Notes: generated by a model not told the origin, from the sequence alone. A stretch of DNA of 64,000 nucleotides from Bacteroidota bacterium (GCA_023458555.1 JAEWYS010000020.1:310001-374000), one strand, 5' to 3'. Positions 1 to 10,280 are shown, numbered from the stretch's first letter. Program-made: numbers and translations.

Positions 1-97
1 TAGGCTTAAGCATCTATTCTTGTCTGTCTGTACGGCAACTGAATTGTACTTGGGAAATGCGCCCCCTCTTACTAATCGAAGAGAGTTGCTGTTTATC

Positions 98-199
98 TGT
101 TTCTATTCTTATCCTCGACAAAAAGCAAGAGACTTAAGCAGTTGATGATTTTTTCAGCCGACGGATTGGAGATATGCAGTCACACATATTGTCATCAGG
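98..199 (-). pseudogene. relic of a gene 3' end, similar to the relic at 13667-13770
   Basis: Read on the minus strand this stretch gives LMTICVTAYLQSVG, then after a frame change EKIINCLSLLLFVEDKN. The relic at 13667-13770 gives LMEMGVTGYVEG and then SLEKITDQLNPALFVREKK. The DNA also aligns, with the shared blocks GACAAAAAGC and GATGATTTTTTC/GGTGATTTTTTC and a common CATCAGG end. This copy carries a stop and a frameshift, so it is non-functional. The protein family is not recognised. The rest of 1-398 shows no other gene and should include the promoter of the protease gene that follows. Confidence 0.5.
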
Positions 200-398
200 C
201 GTATGACTGTTTCGTTCTGCCGGCCATTTAATGCTTTTTTATGGTAACCCCTGCCGTTTTTTTTAGTATACTTAAAAGCTAAATTCTTTTCTGCTTATTC
301 ATATAGCGAGCGAATTTAAAAGGAGGAGTTGTATAAAATAACTGAAATATAATTGCTTACACAGAGGGGCAGGAGAGGTAAGCGCCAAAAAATAACGT

Positions 399-3300
399 AT
401 GAGACTACCACTGATTTTTAACCGCTATGCATGTTTGCTGTCTTGTCTTATGATAAGCTTCGGCATGTATGCGCAGTCGCCGGAAACAGAAGACGCTGAA
501 AAAGAGGAGCCGCATTGCGGTTCCGATATTCTGCTGAACCGTCAGGATACGAAACGTGATGCGTTTGAACAACGCTTGTTGCAGAACACTATGAACACTC
601 TGGGTGACGAAGAAGAGTTAACAGAATACAGGGTGCCGGTAGCCTTTCATATTGTGCACCAGAACGGAGCGGAAAATATTCCGGATTCGGATGTGCATGA
701 TGCCCTGCGGCTTCTGAACGATGCCTTTAGTGATGCGGCTCCCTTTGCTTCTCCCGGGGGAGTACCCGCAGGAATTCGTTTTTGCATGGGATCTGGCTCA
801 GCCAATATTACCAGACATCAGTCTTCTCTTACAAATGTAGTTATGGAAAACGACGACATCGCGTTAAAGGAGATCGGGCTATGGTCCGCCAGAGACTACG
901 TGAATATATGGGTCGTAAATTCGATCTCATCGCTCACCATGGGCCCCTCGGTGGCAGGCTACGCGATGCTGCCGTATATGCACGGAGCGCCGGTTGACGG
1001 GGTGGTGGTTGAAGCCGCTTTTGTCAATGCCAATCCGGATAAGGTGAAAGTGCTGGTACATGAGATGGGGCACTATCTGGGTTTGTATCATACTTTTGAG
1101 GGAGGCTGTAAAAACGACAACTGCCAGACCGATGGAGACAAAGTCTGCGATACTCCGCCGGATCGTTCCGTCGCGCCGGTAGGATGCGACAGCTTTGCCA
1201 ATACCTGCACGTCAGACGAAGACGATGCCTCCGTTCATAATCCTTTCCGTGCAGAGGCTTCAGGCGGTCTGGGCGACCAGCCGGATATGCATCAGAACTA
1301 TATGGATTACGGCTTTCAGGAATGCCAGAATACCTTTACCGCAGGGCAGCGCAAACGAATGCGCGATGCCTTGCTGGAGGCCCGAAGCAGTCTGCTTAGC
1401 AATGCGCATACATGCCGGCCTTGCGCGACACCGTTTCAGGCCGATATCAGCCACCTGCCTGATACATGGCCTGCCGGAGTACCGCTGGAGTTTACCGTTA
1501 ACACGGATAATGAAAGTCCGTTACTGTACATTTTCTGGATGATCGACAATACCGGAGCATCAGAGAATATCGTGACGCGTACGTTTTATGAGGCGAAGAC
1601 AGTGACGGTAAAAGCCTATGTGTATGATCTGAATATGCTTGGCTGCGATCAGGAGCTGACTGCGACAATCACTATTACCTGTCCCGTGCCCAAGCCGGTA
1701 TTTACGGCAAACAGCCCGGATGGTCTGACGAGTCCGGGTGAAACCGTGCGTTTTGAGACCGGGGAATCCGCTTACCAGTACAGCTGGCAGGTAGATGGCG
1801 CCAGCAAGGCTATGGGTGCTACGTTCGATTATCTGGTGGAGGGAACAGAGGGCAGGCTGGTTACGTTGACAGCCAACGACGGATCATGCCAGGCGGTGAG
1901 TGAGCCTTACTATCTGCTTCCCGGCAATTGTGCCGACAGCAGGGAAAACAATGTCTGGTATTTCGGATCATATGCCGGAATTGATTTTAATTACAAACCC
2001 GCCAGAGCCATTCCTGGGAAACTGACTACGGAAGAAGGCTGCGCGGTGCTTTGTGATGCTGATGGCACACCCTTATTCTATTCCAACGGAAGCACAGTAG
2101 GCAATAGTCAGACAGGGGTACAGCTTTTAAACGGTAACGGCCTGACCGGTACGATTACCACGACCCAATCGGCCTTATTTGTTCCGATGCCCGGCAGTGA
2201 TCGCTATGTATATTTGTTTACCGTAGACGCGCAGGCAGGAGAAACCCATCTGGCGACCAATGGTGGTATTTCCTACTCCGTCATCGATCGTCTGGGGGAT
2301 AACGGAAAGGGGGAAGTGACGGAAAAGAATACCCTGCTGCTTACTCCGACAGTAGAAAAAATAACCGCGGTTAAAAACCACAGAGGCGACGGCATCTGGG
2401 TGATCGGGCATGAATGGAATTCCGATGCCTTCTACGCGTGGCCTGTTACGGCGGCGGGAGTTGGTACTCCGGTAATCAGCAGAACAGGTTCCGTGCATCA
2501 GTCTCCGGTAAATAGTATAGGCTCGCTTGCGTTGGGGGAAATGAAAGCATCGCCTTCCGGACGAAAAATAGTGCTGGCTACTCAGGGAACCGGATCGTAC
2601 GAGGTGTTTGATTTTGATAACCATACAGGAAAGCTATCCAATGCCCTGTTGCTTAAGAATAATCTTACCGGAAGCGCCTACGGGGTCAGCTTTTCTCCCA
2701 ACGAACGCTATCTCTACGGCACTCCGATCACACAATTTCATCTGATTCGTTTTGATCTGCATGCAGGCGGTCAGGAAGCAGTTAACAACTCTGTGGTGCT
2801 TATAAGTAATATAAAATCAATTAGCGGAGGCAGCATACAGTCAGGACCCGATGGCAGGATCTATATGGCGCACAGGAATAGTCAGTACCTGTCTGTCATA
2901 TCCAATCCCAATGCGGAGGATGTGGCAGATTGCGGCTTTGAGCCGGAGTCGTTTAAGCTGGCAGGAACCGGCCGTTCTTTTTACGGACTACCCAATCCGG
3001 TACAAAGTGTACTGTTCTCTGTACGCCCGGTCATTTATGGAGCAGATAAAGTTTGTATCCCGGAAACAGATACGCTCGTCCATTATACCTTTACGCCAAG
3101 AGGAAGGGCTACGTATGAATGGATCCATAAAGGGCCTAATACATTGATCACGGTGAATGATACCGCTATCGCTGTACGATTTAGCATACCGGGGAGGGAT
3201 ACCCTGATATTGCAGCGTACTGCTCCATGCAATGAGCTATACGACACTCTGTACATTACCTCTGGTTCTCCGGTGTCCGTTTCATTAGGACCGGATCATC

Positions 3301-5309
3301 TGGTATGCGGCGGATCATCCGTCACCCTTGATGCAGGGCCTGATTTTGCAGATTATCGCTGGAGTCAGGGCGCGAGAACACAAACAATCAGTGTTACCAG
3401 CGAAGGAACTTATTCCGTGCAGGTAAGAACACCTGCGGGTTGTATCGCTCGGGATTCCGCAGCCATTGTCTTCCGAAAGCTGCCTGAATTGAATCTCGGC
3501 AGAGATACGTCCATCTGTTCCGGTGAATCCATCGTACTTACGGCGCCCGACGGAATGGATTCTTATCTGTGGAGCAACGGAGCTACCACGGCAGCCAGCC
3601 AGGTAACAGAGGCCGGTTCGTATAGCGTGACCGTCGGTCAGTACGGCTGCCTGTTTACAGATACGATTCATATATGGAAGGGTGTGCCGGAGCATATTCT
3701 CGGTATGGATACATTGGTGGCGTGCATTGGAAACGCTTCGACAATCACCGCTACGGATGGCTTTGACAGCTATACCTGGAGGCGGCCCGACGCGGATGTC
3801 TCGCACGAAAGGAATATTGATGTAAAGGAAGCCGGCTATTATGTACTGGAGTATGCCAGTCGCTGCGGAGCTGCCGGCGATTCGGTCTATTATGACGTGA
3901 TTCGCATAGCGCCCTTTGATACCCTCATCACCTGTGCCGATACGGTTACCTTTACCACGCTCAATGATTTTGTAAACATTCAGTATGTCGATGCGGCTAA
4001 TTACAATACGTATGAATCAAACGGAAGGGAAGTGACCATTTTTGGTTCCGGCGATTATGTTTTCACAGGTTATTTTGAGCTCAATGATATGTCCGGCTGC
4101 CCCATTTTTGAGCGGATATACATAGCGCTGGACAGCGCGGCTACGCGTCCGGATAAGTCCATCGATCTGGGCCCCGATCTGAGCTATTGCGAAGGCAATA
4201 TTACCGCGCTCAATGCAGGCCCGGGATTTGACAGCTATCTGTGGAATACCGGTGAGCGGGAGCCAGCGATTACCGCTTATGGATTTGGCACCTACCATGT
4301 GCAGGCCCGTTATTGCGGATACGATTATGCCGATACGATTCATATTCAGCGTGCCGAGAATGCCAGCCTGGATCTCGGCCCCGGCAAGCTGCTTTGCCCG
4401 GGAGCGACGCTGACGCTCGATGCCGGAGAAGATTTCGGATGGTACCAGTGGGACAATGGAAGCGCTGGGCGGCAAATAACAGTGAGCAGTGCCGGCACAT
4501 ATACCCTTGCTGTCGGGAGCGACGATTGCATCCTGCGTGATACCATTGTGATCTACGAAGGCGGAAAGATATTGACCATAAGCGGAGAAGCCCTGATTTG
4601 TGAAAATGAATCGATGCAGATCAGCACAGACTATTTTCCATGGGCTACGTATGTGTGGGATTCGCTGGGAGTAGAGAAAGCAGGGTTGCATGAATTAGTC
4701 GTTACGCAGCCCGGTGTTTATCGTGTCAGAGAAGCCAGCTGCCCCGATGCTCCCTGGTCCCAGCCACTGATCGTAGAGCGGGAAGCTGTGGCGGCTCCGG
4801 TCTTCTCCTTTAGCCCTCAGGAGGCCTGCGAGGGAGAACCAGTGGAAGTTGGCTTTGAGGCTTCTGCCTATACCGGTTTTTATTGGAGTGAGTCTGATAG
4901 CGAAGAAAATCCCGCCGTCTTTGATGCGCCGGCTACCCCTTTGCTGATCGTAAAAGGAAACAAATGCCAGGTAGCCTATACGGTAGAGCTTCCCCTGAAA
5001 GATCCGGACGATTGTATCACCACGGGGCTTGATGCACCGGCGGCCTGTCAAAATCTGTTCTACCTTGCTCCGAATCCGGGAAGCGACTATGTATCCTTGG
5101 GTACGGAGTGCACATCGGCAGGTGCTGCCCGACTGAATGTGCGGGTAAGCAGCCTGGACGGGCAGCGCCTGGATACTATCCACGGTCCGTTGATACTGGT
5201 CAACGAAAAGCTGAACCAGCTGATGCCCCAGCTGAATGCGGGAATGTACCTGATCGAGATCACTACAGGTGCAGAAAGGCAGTATCTGAAATGGAGCATT
5301 GCAAGGTAA
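399..5309 (+). CDS. secreted M43 (pappalysin-type) metalloprotease, multidomain, T9SS-exported
   Basis: A 1636-residue exported protein. A signal peptide covers about residues 1-25 (LLSCLMISFGMYAQS). The catalytic domain has HEMGHYLGLYH at 221-231, giving zinc ligands H221, H225 and H231 with catalytic E222, and a Met-turn NYMDYG around M302, as in M43 cytophagalysin/pappalysin peptidases. PKD/Ig-like segments follow (about 340-510). A propeller-like domain starts NVWYFGSYAGIDFN near 517. From about 963 come roughly five Ig-like repeats opening LGPD/LGRD/LGMD, each with a central Y-x-W and a GTY/GSY strand. The last 80 residues, from YLAPNPGSDYV, look like a type A T9SS sorting domain. It probably acts at the surface or outside the cell on proteins. 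The length is far above a minimal M43 enzyme because of the accessory domains. The start ATG directly precedes the signal peptide. Substrate is unknown. Confidence 0.9.
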   Translation: MRLPLIFNRYACLLSCLMISFGMYAQSPETEDAEKEEPHCGSDILLNRQDTKRDAFEQRLLQNTMNTLGDEEELTEYRVPVAFHIVHQNGAENIPDSDVHDALRLLNDAFSDAAPFASPGGVPAGIRFCMGSGSANITRHQSSLTNVVMENDDIALKEIGLWSARDYVNIWVVNSISSLTMGPSVAGYAMLPYMHGAPVDGVVVEAAFVNANPDKVKVLVHEMGHYLGLYHTFEGGCKNDNCQTDGDKVCDTPPDRSVAPVGCDSFANTCTSDEDDASVHNPFRAEASGGLGDQPDMHQNYMDYGFQECQNTFTAGQRKRMRDALLEARSSLLSNAHTCRPCATPFQADISHLPDTWPAGVPLEFTVNTDNESPLLYIFWMIDNTGASENIVTRTFYEAKTVTVKAYVYDLNMLGCDQELTATITITCPVPKPVFTANSPDGLTSPGETVRFETGESAYQYSWQVDGASKAMGATFDYLVEGTEGRLVTLTANDGSCQAVSEPYYLLPGNCADSRENNVWYFGSYAGIDFNYKPARAIPGKLTTEEGCAVLCDADGTPLFYSNGSTVGNSQTGVQLLNGNGLTGTITTTQSALFVPMPGSDRYVYLFTVDAQAGETHLATNGGISYSVIDRLGDNGKGEVTEKNTLLLTPTVEKITAVKNHRGDGIWVIGHEWNSDAFYAWPVTAAGVGTPVISRTGSVHQSPVNSIGSLALGEMKASPSGRKIVLATQGTGSYEVFDFDNHTGKLSNALLLKNNLTGSAYGVSFSPNERYLYGTPITQFHLIRFDLHAGGQEAVNNSVVLISNIKSISGGSIQSGPDGRIYMAHRNSQYLSVISNPNAEDVADCGFEPESFKLAGTGRSFYGLPNPVQSVLFSVRPVIYGADKVCIPETDTLVHYTFTPRGRATYEWIHKGPNTLITVNDTAIAVRFSIPGRDTLILQRTAPCNELYDTLYITSGSPVSVSLGPDHLVCGGSSVTLDAGPDFADYRWSQGARTQTISVTSEGTYSVQVRTPAGCIARDSAAIVFRKLPELNLGRDTSICSGESIVLTAPDGMDSYLWSNGATTAASQVTEAGSYSVTVGQYGCLFTDTIHIWKGVPEHILGMDTLVACIGNASTITATDGFDSYTWRRPDADVSHERNIDVKEAGYYVLEYASRCGAAGDSVYYDVIRIAPFDTLITCADTVTFTTLNDFVNIQYVDAANYNTYESNGREVTIFGSGDYVFTGYFELNDMSGCPIFERIYIALDSAATRPDKSIDLGPDLSYCEGNITALNAGPGFDSYLWNTGEREPAITAYGFGTYHVQARYCGYDYADTIHIQRAENASLDLGPGKLLCPGATLTLDAGEDFGWYQWDNGSAGRQITVSSAGTYTLAVGSDDCILRDTIVIYEGGKILTISGEALICENESMQISTDYFPWATYVWDSLGVEKAGLHELVVTQPGVYRVREASCPDAPWSQPLIVEREAVAAPVFSFSPQEACEGEPVEVGFEASAYTGFYWSESDSEENPAVFDAPATPLLIVKGNKCQVAYTVELPLKDPDDCITTGLDAPAACQNLFYLAPNPGSDYVSLGTECTSAGAARLNVRVSSLDGQRLDTIHGPLILVNEKLNQLMPQLNAGMYLIEITTGAERQYLKWSIAR

Positions 5310-5469
5310 TAAAAGCGCTGTGCGCATGCATCAGGCCCGTAAGAGTGTGTCTTCGGGTCTGTGTTTTTAAAGATGTGTATCCAGCAGAATAAACAGAACC
5401 AATGGAGGGAGCACAGATTGTGCGCTCAGTCTGGAAATAATTTTAACTTACACTACAATAAAAATCAAT

Positions 5470-6027
5470 ATGCCGATAAAAGGACAACTACTGACCAACC
5501 CCGCAAACGGAGACTCCTATGAGTTTCTTGAAACAGCCAGGGATACTGGAGGCGAACGTGTTACGTTGAAAGCGACCATTAAAAGCAAAGGACATCTGGT
5601 GCCTGATCACTATCACGTATTTCAGCATGAAACCTTTGAGGTTATTTCAGGACAATTAACAATTTTGTCCGACGGACAAACAAGCATATTGTCAGCAGGA
5701 GAAAAAATAACCTTACCCAAAAACGTCGCGCATAACCATTATAACAATGAAGATAGCGCGGTGACTTATATTCATACGGTCACACCGGCCATGGACTTTG
5801 ACTTTTTAATTGAAAACCTGGTGGGACTTGCTGCTGACGGAAAAAGTAAAAACGGAAAATATGGCCTGGTTCAGGAACTGGTGACGCTTAAATACCTTGA
5901 CAGCAAATCCTATCTTGCCGATATGCCGGTTGGTGTACAGAAATTGTTAGCGAATATCATTGCACCTATTGGGCGGCTGTTTGGTTATCGTGCTATTTAT
6001 AAAAAATATTCGGGTATAGAAAAATAA
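5470..6027 (+). CDS. cupin-domain protein
   Basis: A 185-residue cytoplasmic protein with one cupin barrel in the first 110 residues. Cupin motif 1 reads G41-x5-H47-x-H49-x4-E54-x6-G61 and motif 2 includes LPKNVAHNHYN, so the usual metal ligands (two His, one Glu, one His) are present. The C-terminal 70 residues are helical and lack a recognisable domain. Small cupins of this type bind a metal ion and often a small ligand; neither can be told from sequence. It sits alone between two large T9SS cargo genes, with more than 150 bases on either side, so an operon is unlikely. Confidence 0.8.
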   Translation: MPIKGQLLTNPANGDSYEFLETARDTGGERVTLKATIKSKGHLVPDHYHVFQHETFEVISGQLTILSDGQTSILSAGEKITLPKNVAHNHYNNEDSAVTYIHTVTPAMDFDFLIENLVGLAADGKSKNGKYGLVQELVTLKYLDSKSYLADMPVGVQKLLANIIAPIGRLFGYRAIYKKYSGIEK

Positions 6028-6076
6028 CTATTGCCAACAGCTGCTATAGGGGCTGGAGTACTTTGATAATTATTGA

Positions 6077-6332
6077 TAAGTCCTCCGGCCATTAGTTTGC
6101 TGTCAATGGAAGGGTTGGCTGGCGGCCACAGGGATAGTAATCACTCGGAGAACTCGGGTGAGTGTGGGAGGCAAAAAGTTACAAATACAGGTGGGTATTT
6201 GTTCGTATTTTCCCTTTATATCCTGTAAATCACCCGAAACTATAAATGCCTTTACATAAGCTGCTTTCTGTCGTTCCGCTCTGCGGAATGATGAGTATTG
6301 CTAAGGCCTCCTGCCGTTGTTTGCTGTCAATG
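6077..6332. repeat. imperfect direct repeat (about 32 bp) at 6077-6109 and 6302-6332
   Basis: The first copy reads TAAGTCCTCCGGCCATTAG followed by TTTGCTGTCAATGG. The second reads TAAGGCCTCCTGCCGTT followed by GTTTGCTGTCAATGA. About 27 of 33 positions agree. The second copy lies inside the signal-peptide region of the next gene, the first in the intergenic space about 225 bases upstream. It may mark a local rearrangement that built the present N-terminus. Confidence 0.45.
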
Positions 6333-9300
6333 ATCAGCCCCGATGTGTTTTTACGCTTTGAGCTGGAATATGATTCGGATGTGGAAATATCCCTGTGCGG
6401 ATCGTCCTTCGATACCTTTCTCCATTTGCTGGATGAGGCAGGCAACCGGCTCCTGTCCAATGATGATCACAGTATCTGCGGAGCATCGTATCCGCAGTAC
6501 CGGATGTCCTACCTGCGCAGCAATCTGGTGAAAGGAACCTATGTGATTGTCTGCGAAGGCTATTCAAACCTTGCGGGTTTGGTTGATATTCAGGTTGAGA
6601 ATTATACCCAGCGGCCCGGCGCTTCTTTTGCCAATCCAATCGCGCTGGGAACACTGGCACCCTGCCAGCTGCTGAGCAGCCGTACCGGTAACGAGCCTGC
6701 GCGCTGCTACGGAGATACCTATACAGGCAGCTCCAGTCAGGTGAGCGATGATGTGTTCTATTCCTTTACCCTCGCGCAGGCTGGTACCGTAGCCATATCC
6801 CTGTGCAAGTCCGGTTTTCGTACCTGGCTGCATGTGCTGGATGCTTCGCACAATGTATTGAAATCCGGTTTGGAATACGGTCGCTTGTGTGCTGAAAACC
6901 GCAGCTCTGCGGAGCTGGCTCTGAGCGCCGGTACCTATTATATTGTCGTGGAGGGAGAAGCCTCAGCTTCGGGCAATATAGATCTGGAAGTAATTCTTAT
7001 TGATGGTGGGCGGCCTGGGTCTTCAATGGCTAACCCTATAGTAATAGGAGATCTGACCCATTGCCGCAGCTATTCAGACAGACAGCGCAATACCTTTGAG
7101 CAGTGTTTCGGAAATACCTATGCAGACCAGTCAAGCCATGATGTGTTTTATAAATTCAGCCTCAGCGCTTCGAAGACCCTGCGTTTTTCTACCTGCACCT
7201 CTTCGCTGGATACCTATATTCATTTGCTGAGGTCCAATGGAACACGAATCACCTACAATAATGATCACGGAAGCTGCGGGCAGGCTACCGGCTCACTGAT
7301 CAATACGACCAGTCTTGCTCCCGGCGACTACTATCTGGTGGTAGAAGGAAATGCTCTGAATACAGGTGAGTATGAGCTGGAAATATCGGATACGGATACC
7401 AACTGTCCGCAGGATTGCCAGCGGCTGTATAGCTCACAAACAGCTTTCCCGGAAAACCTGGGGAGGTACGGTTCCAAGGTCACCTACACGGGAGGAGGTG
7501 TTTTTGACGGGATCTATCATGTGCTGGGTGATATTGAGCTGAAAGAAGGGTATTATACCCTGCGTCCGGGTACCGTGTTTTATGTAGAGGGAGCTGCCAG
7601 CGGTATGAATGTCACAGGAAGCAGAATTACGGTAGGCAAAAACGCTACACTGGAGCTTAACGGGGCAACCATAACGGCTGCCTGTGAGACGATGTGGTAC
7701 GGGATCGAGCTGGATGTAAGGGAGCCCGGAACGGAAGGAGTGGAGATATACAGCCACAACAACTCGGAAATCAGCAATGCCTGGTATGGTATTGTGGCCG
7801 TTGTACCATCGAATCCGCTGGATCAGCCCCGGATGATCGGTGGAGTGCCATCGGACCGCTATCGACTGAGAATCACTAATACCCGTTTTTACAATAATTA
7901 TCAGCATATCTACCTGCCCCGTGCCCGGTCATACTATGCGGACAATACGATAAGCTCCAACAGCTTTGACTGTGCTCCCGCGACTATGCTTTCACCCCGG
8001 ACAGGCCAGTACTCCTCTATGGGGGTGTATCTCTGGACACATGTGGGCAGCGAACATCAGCAGTATGTCATCCGGGACAATGATATCAATCATTGCGGAC
8101 TGGGTATTGTGGTACAAAACAGTCCCGGTGATGAAAACTATCTGGTGGACATCAGGGGCAATACCATAGAAAACTTCTATTACTCAGGTATACAGGGTCT
8201 GACCAATACCGGGGGATTGCTGGTCAGGGACAATACCATATATGTCAATGCACTTTCCGCACAATCCCATAATTGGTCTCCGACAGGCAATATATTCGGA
8301 ATAGCCGTTTCAGGCGGTGTGGTTTCCGCAAATAATGTCATCGGGAACCATACGACAGCGGTAAATCATCATAAATTCGGCATTCAGGCCATTAACGCTG
8401 TGCAGGTACAAGCCAATGAAATCGAACGGGTGAAATATGGTCTGTTTGTCAATTATGACAACATCGGTGTAGAAAGAAACCGGGTACAGAATGCGGAAAC
8501 CGGTCTGAGCCTGTTTAACAATGTGGATTGTGCCTACAGTGTCAGCTGCAATACCTTTGTCAATACGCAGCTGGATAATACCACTGGCATTGAAATACGT
8601 ACGGCCAGTCCTGTTGTTGCGCTGGGTTCGGCCTCACAGGGCGGAGCCAATGCCTTTCCCGGTATACATACCGCAGTAGCAAATAATGGTCTGGCTACCG
8701 GCTTTACCTATTATAGGTATTCGATAGCGGAAGAAAATGTGTCGGCTATAGGCGGGGCTACCGGTGGCAGTGTGACTACGGTTACTACCAGCCTGACAAG
8801 AGAAGATCTGTGCTCAGCGCCTGCGTCAAGAAGGGCTCCGGCCGTTCCGGATTACCAGTCTGCGCTTACGTTGTCTGATTTGGTCACAGCGGAAAGCAAT
8901 GAGCTGTTACAGGAAGTGCGTAAGGCTTTTGCACGGGGAGATTATGCCTTTTTTCAAATTATACTGAATGAGCTGAGCGTAAGGGAGCTTAACCCCGATC
9001 AGCTGGGACAAAAAGAGTATTTTGATGTGATCGGGAGAATCAATAATCTGAGCAGTCCTGCGTCATACCGCTTTACCGCTTCGGATAGTCTGGTGCTGGA
9101 CCGGCTGGCCAGCTCAGGCATGAGCATTGCCTGGGAAGCCTGTCATATGCTCAAGCTGTATAACCTCAGCTGCTCATGTTCGGATCAGGCTATCTCAACA
9201 GTCGTGACTGCTTCGAAAACCACTGCCAGTGATGCACCGGCCTATGCTTTCCTTGCGCAGAATACACCCAATCCTGTGGTCGCTGAGTCAATAATCGGCT

Positions 9301-9506
9301 TCTTTGTTCCGCACACGGTACAAGAGGCATATCTGGAAATCAATGAGCTTCACAGAGGAGCATCGCTGGAGAAGCACCGGATACCAGACCGGGGCAACGG
9401 GCAGGTAACCATTAACCTGACCAGCTATCCTCCCGGTGTCTATGTGTATACTCTATATCTGGACGGAAAACCATTTGATAAAAAGAAAATGGTCATTATC
9501 AGATAA
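6246..9506 (+). CDS. secreted PPC-repeat and beta-helix protein with T9SS sorting domain
   Basis: A 1086-residue exported protein. After a signal-like N-terminus (about 1-21) come three pre-peptidase C-terminal (PPC) type repeats, recognisable by DVF-x2-F, a Cys strand, LHLLD/IHLLR and a YYxVVEG strand (about 33-120, 125-250, 257-380). The first repeat lacks the NPIxIGxLxxC opening seen in repeats two and three. Residues about 395-880 are rich in short N-containing turns (RDNDINHCGLGIVVQNS, GNTIENFYYSGIQ), as in right-handed parallel beta-helix/NosD-like surface proteins. The last 85 residues, from FLAQNTPNPVV, form a T9SS-type sorting domain. PPC and beta-helix modules usually bind or cleave polysaccharide, but no catalytic residues are evident, so the function is open. 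Confidence 0.8.
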   Translation: MPLHKLLSVVPLCGMMSIAKASCRCLLSMISPDVFLRFELEYDSDVEISLCGSSFDTFLHLLDEAGNRLLSNDDHSICGASYPQYRMSYLRSNLVKGTYVIVCEGYSNLAGLVDIQVENYTQRPGASFANPIALGTLAPCQLLSSRTGNEPARCYGDTYTGSSSQVSDDVFYSFTLAQAGTVAISLCKSGFRTWLHVLDASHNVLKSGLEYGRLCAENRSSAELALSAGTYYIVVEGEASASGNIDLEVILIDGGRPGSSMANPIVIGDLTHCRSYSDRQRNTFEQCFGNTYADQSSHDVFYKFSLSASKTLRFSTCTSSLDTYIHLLRSNGTRITYNNDHGSCGQATGSLINTTSLAPGDYYLVVEGNALNTGEYELEISDTDTNCPQDCQRLYSSQTAFPENLGRYGSKVTYTGGGVFDGIYHVLGDIELKEGYYTLRPGTVFYVEGAASGMNVTGSRITVGKNATLELNGATITAACETMWYGIELDVREPGTEGVEIYSHNNSEISNAWYGIVAVVPSNPLDQPRMIGGVPSDRYRLRITNTRFYNNYQHIYLPRARSYYADNTISSNSFDCAPATMLSPRTGQYSSMGVYLWTHVGSEHQQYVIRDNDINHCGLGIVVQNSPGDENYLVDIRGNTIENFYYSGIQGLTNTGGLLVRDNTIYVNALSAQSHNWSPTGNIFGIAVSGGVVSANNVIGNHTTAVNHHKFGIQAINAVQVQANEIERVKYGLFVNYDNIGVERNRVQNAETGLSLFNNVDCAYSVSCNTFVNTQLDNTTGIEIRTASPVVALGSASQGGANAFPGIHTAVANNGLATGFTYYRYSIAEENVSAIGGATGGSVTTVTTSLTREDLCSAPASRRAPAVPDYQSALTLSDLVTAESNELLQEVRKAFARGDYAFFQIILNELSVRELNPDQLGQKEYFDVIGRINNLSSPASYRFTASDSLVLDRLASSGMSIAWEACHMLKLYNLSCSCSDQAISTVVTASKTTASDAPAYAFLAQNTPNPVVAESIIGFFVPHTVQEAYLEINELHRGASLEKHRIPDRGNGQVTINLTSYPPGVYVYTLYLDGKPFDKKKMVIIR

Positions 9507-9590
9507 TAGATTGCTTTTTCTCCATCGATGAGAAAAGTAACAAAATCCCGAACAGTTGGGACAGGGATGTGAGAAAATAGATCCCTTACT

Positions 9591-9690
9591 AGGATAGGGT
9601 ATAAACAAAAAAAGCTACCCTGTATGGATAGCTTGTGTAGACTGGGAGAGGAGGTTTTCGAACCTTTTTGTGCAGAATCTGGAGAGGTTT
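9591..9690 (-). repeat. left copy of tRNA-Glu terminator repeat, followed by a degraded tRNA-like 3' half
   Basis: Positions 9597-9640 match 14065-14107 except for one base in the length of the A run. The repeat holds a hairpin (GCTACCC with GGATAGC, one G-T pair) followed on the minus strand by seven T, so it is a minus-strand terminator. Next to it (9641-9690) the sequence keeps CGAACC and CAGAAT...CTGG in the order of the T-arm and anticodon arm of the tRNA-Glu at 14105, but with broken stems. It can be a decayed tRNA copy or one end of an old insertion at the tRNA. Confidence 0.6.
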
Positions 9691-9736
9691 GAAGGGATTG
9701 GATAGCGAAAGTGTAAAATTTTTGTCTTTCTCCTAA

Positions 9737-10245
9737 TTATTTATAATCAAAGACAAAAGTGATGTTTGTAGGATAAGTGTCAGGTAATGGAGAGTTTGGA
9801 TCACTCTTAAAATACTTCATAAATATTTCTGTTTTTTCAATATTTTCTAAATCAGTTATATAGGGGAAATTATCGCGGAGACCTACCTGGCCTAGGTTAT
9901 GAGCAATTGCATACGTATAATCATCATACAGATTGTATACTTTAAAACGATCTTCGTTTTTAATAAATACTTTAATATTGCCTGAATAATCAGGTAAAAC
10001 ATCCACAATTGATATTGATTGGATTTTTAAATCTAAGGGAATAATGAAAACTTTATTAATTCATCTCCATAGTGGAAGTTAAAGGAATAGGTTCTTAATG
10101 CAGGTGACAATTGTATAATCACACTTCAGTTCATTACCAGTAACTAATTCAGGTACACCTGCACCTATAAATTTCCTTTACATGGTCGATATGAAATAGT
10201 AGGATCAGAACTAAAAATATGATAATTTCGGGGTTGAATTATTTT
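9737..10245 (-). pseudogene. frameshifted relic of an unknown gene
   Basis: The longest open piece ends at 9737 and could start at a GTG at 10006 (89 codons), but protein-like sequence continues upstream through other frames. Reading toward 9737 the pieces are SSDPTISYRPCKGN, then IGAGVPELVTGNELKC, then NFHYGDELIKFSLFP, then LDLKIQSISIVDVLPDYSG, which joins the 89-codon piece. At least three frame changes are needed, so the gene is dead. It is AT-rich compared with the flanking genes. The family is not recognised. The start of the glycoside hydrolase gene lies only 36 bases away in the opposite direction. Confidence 0.55.
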
Positions 10246-10280
10246 TCAAAATTTTAAACTCACTAAATCAAGAATTTAAA

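Noticed and set aside
9545..9562. Short CCC/GGG hairpin after the beta-helix gene
   Set aside because: The stem is too short and lacks a T run, so it is not called as a terminator.
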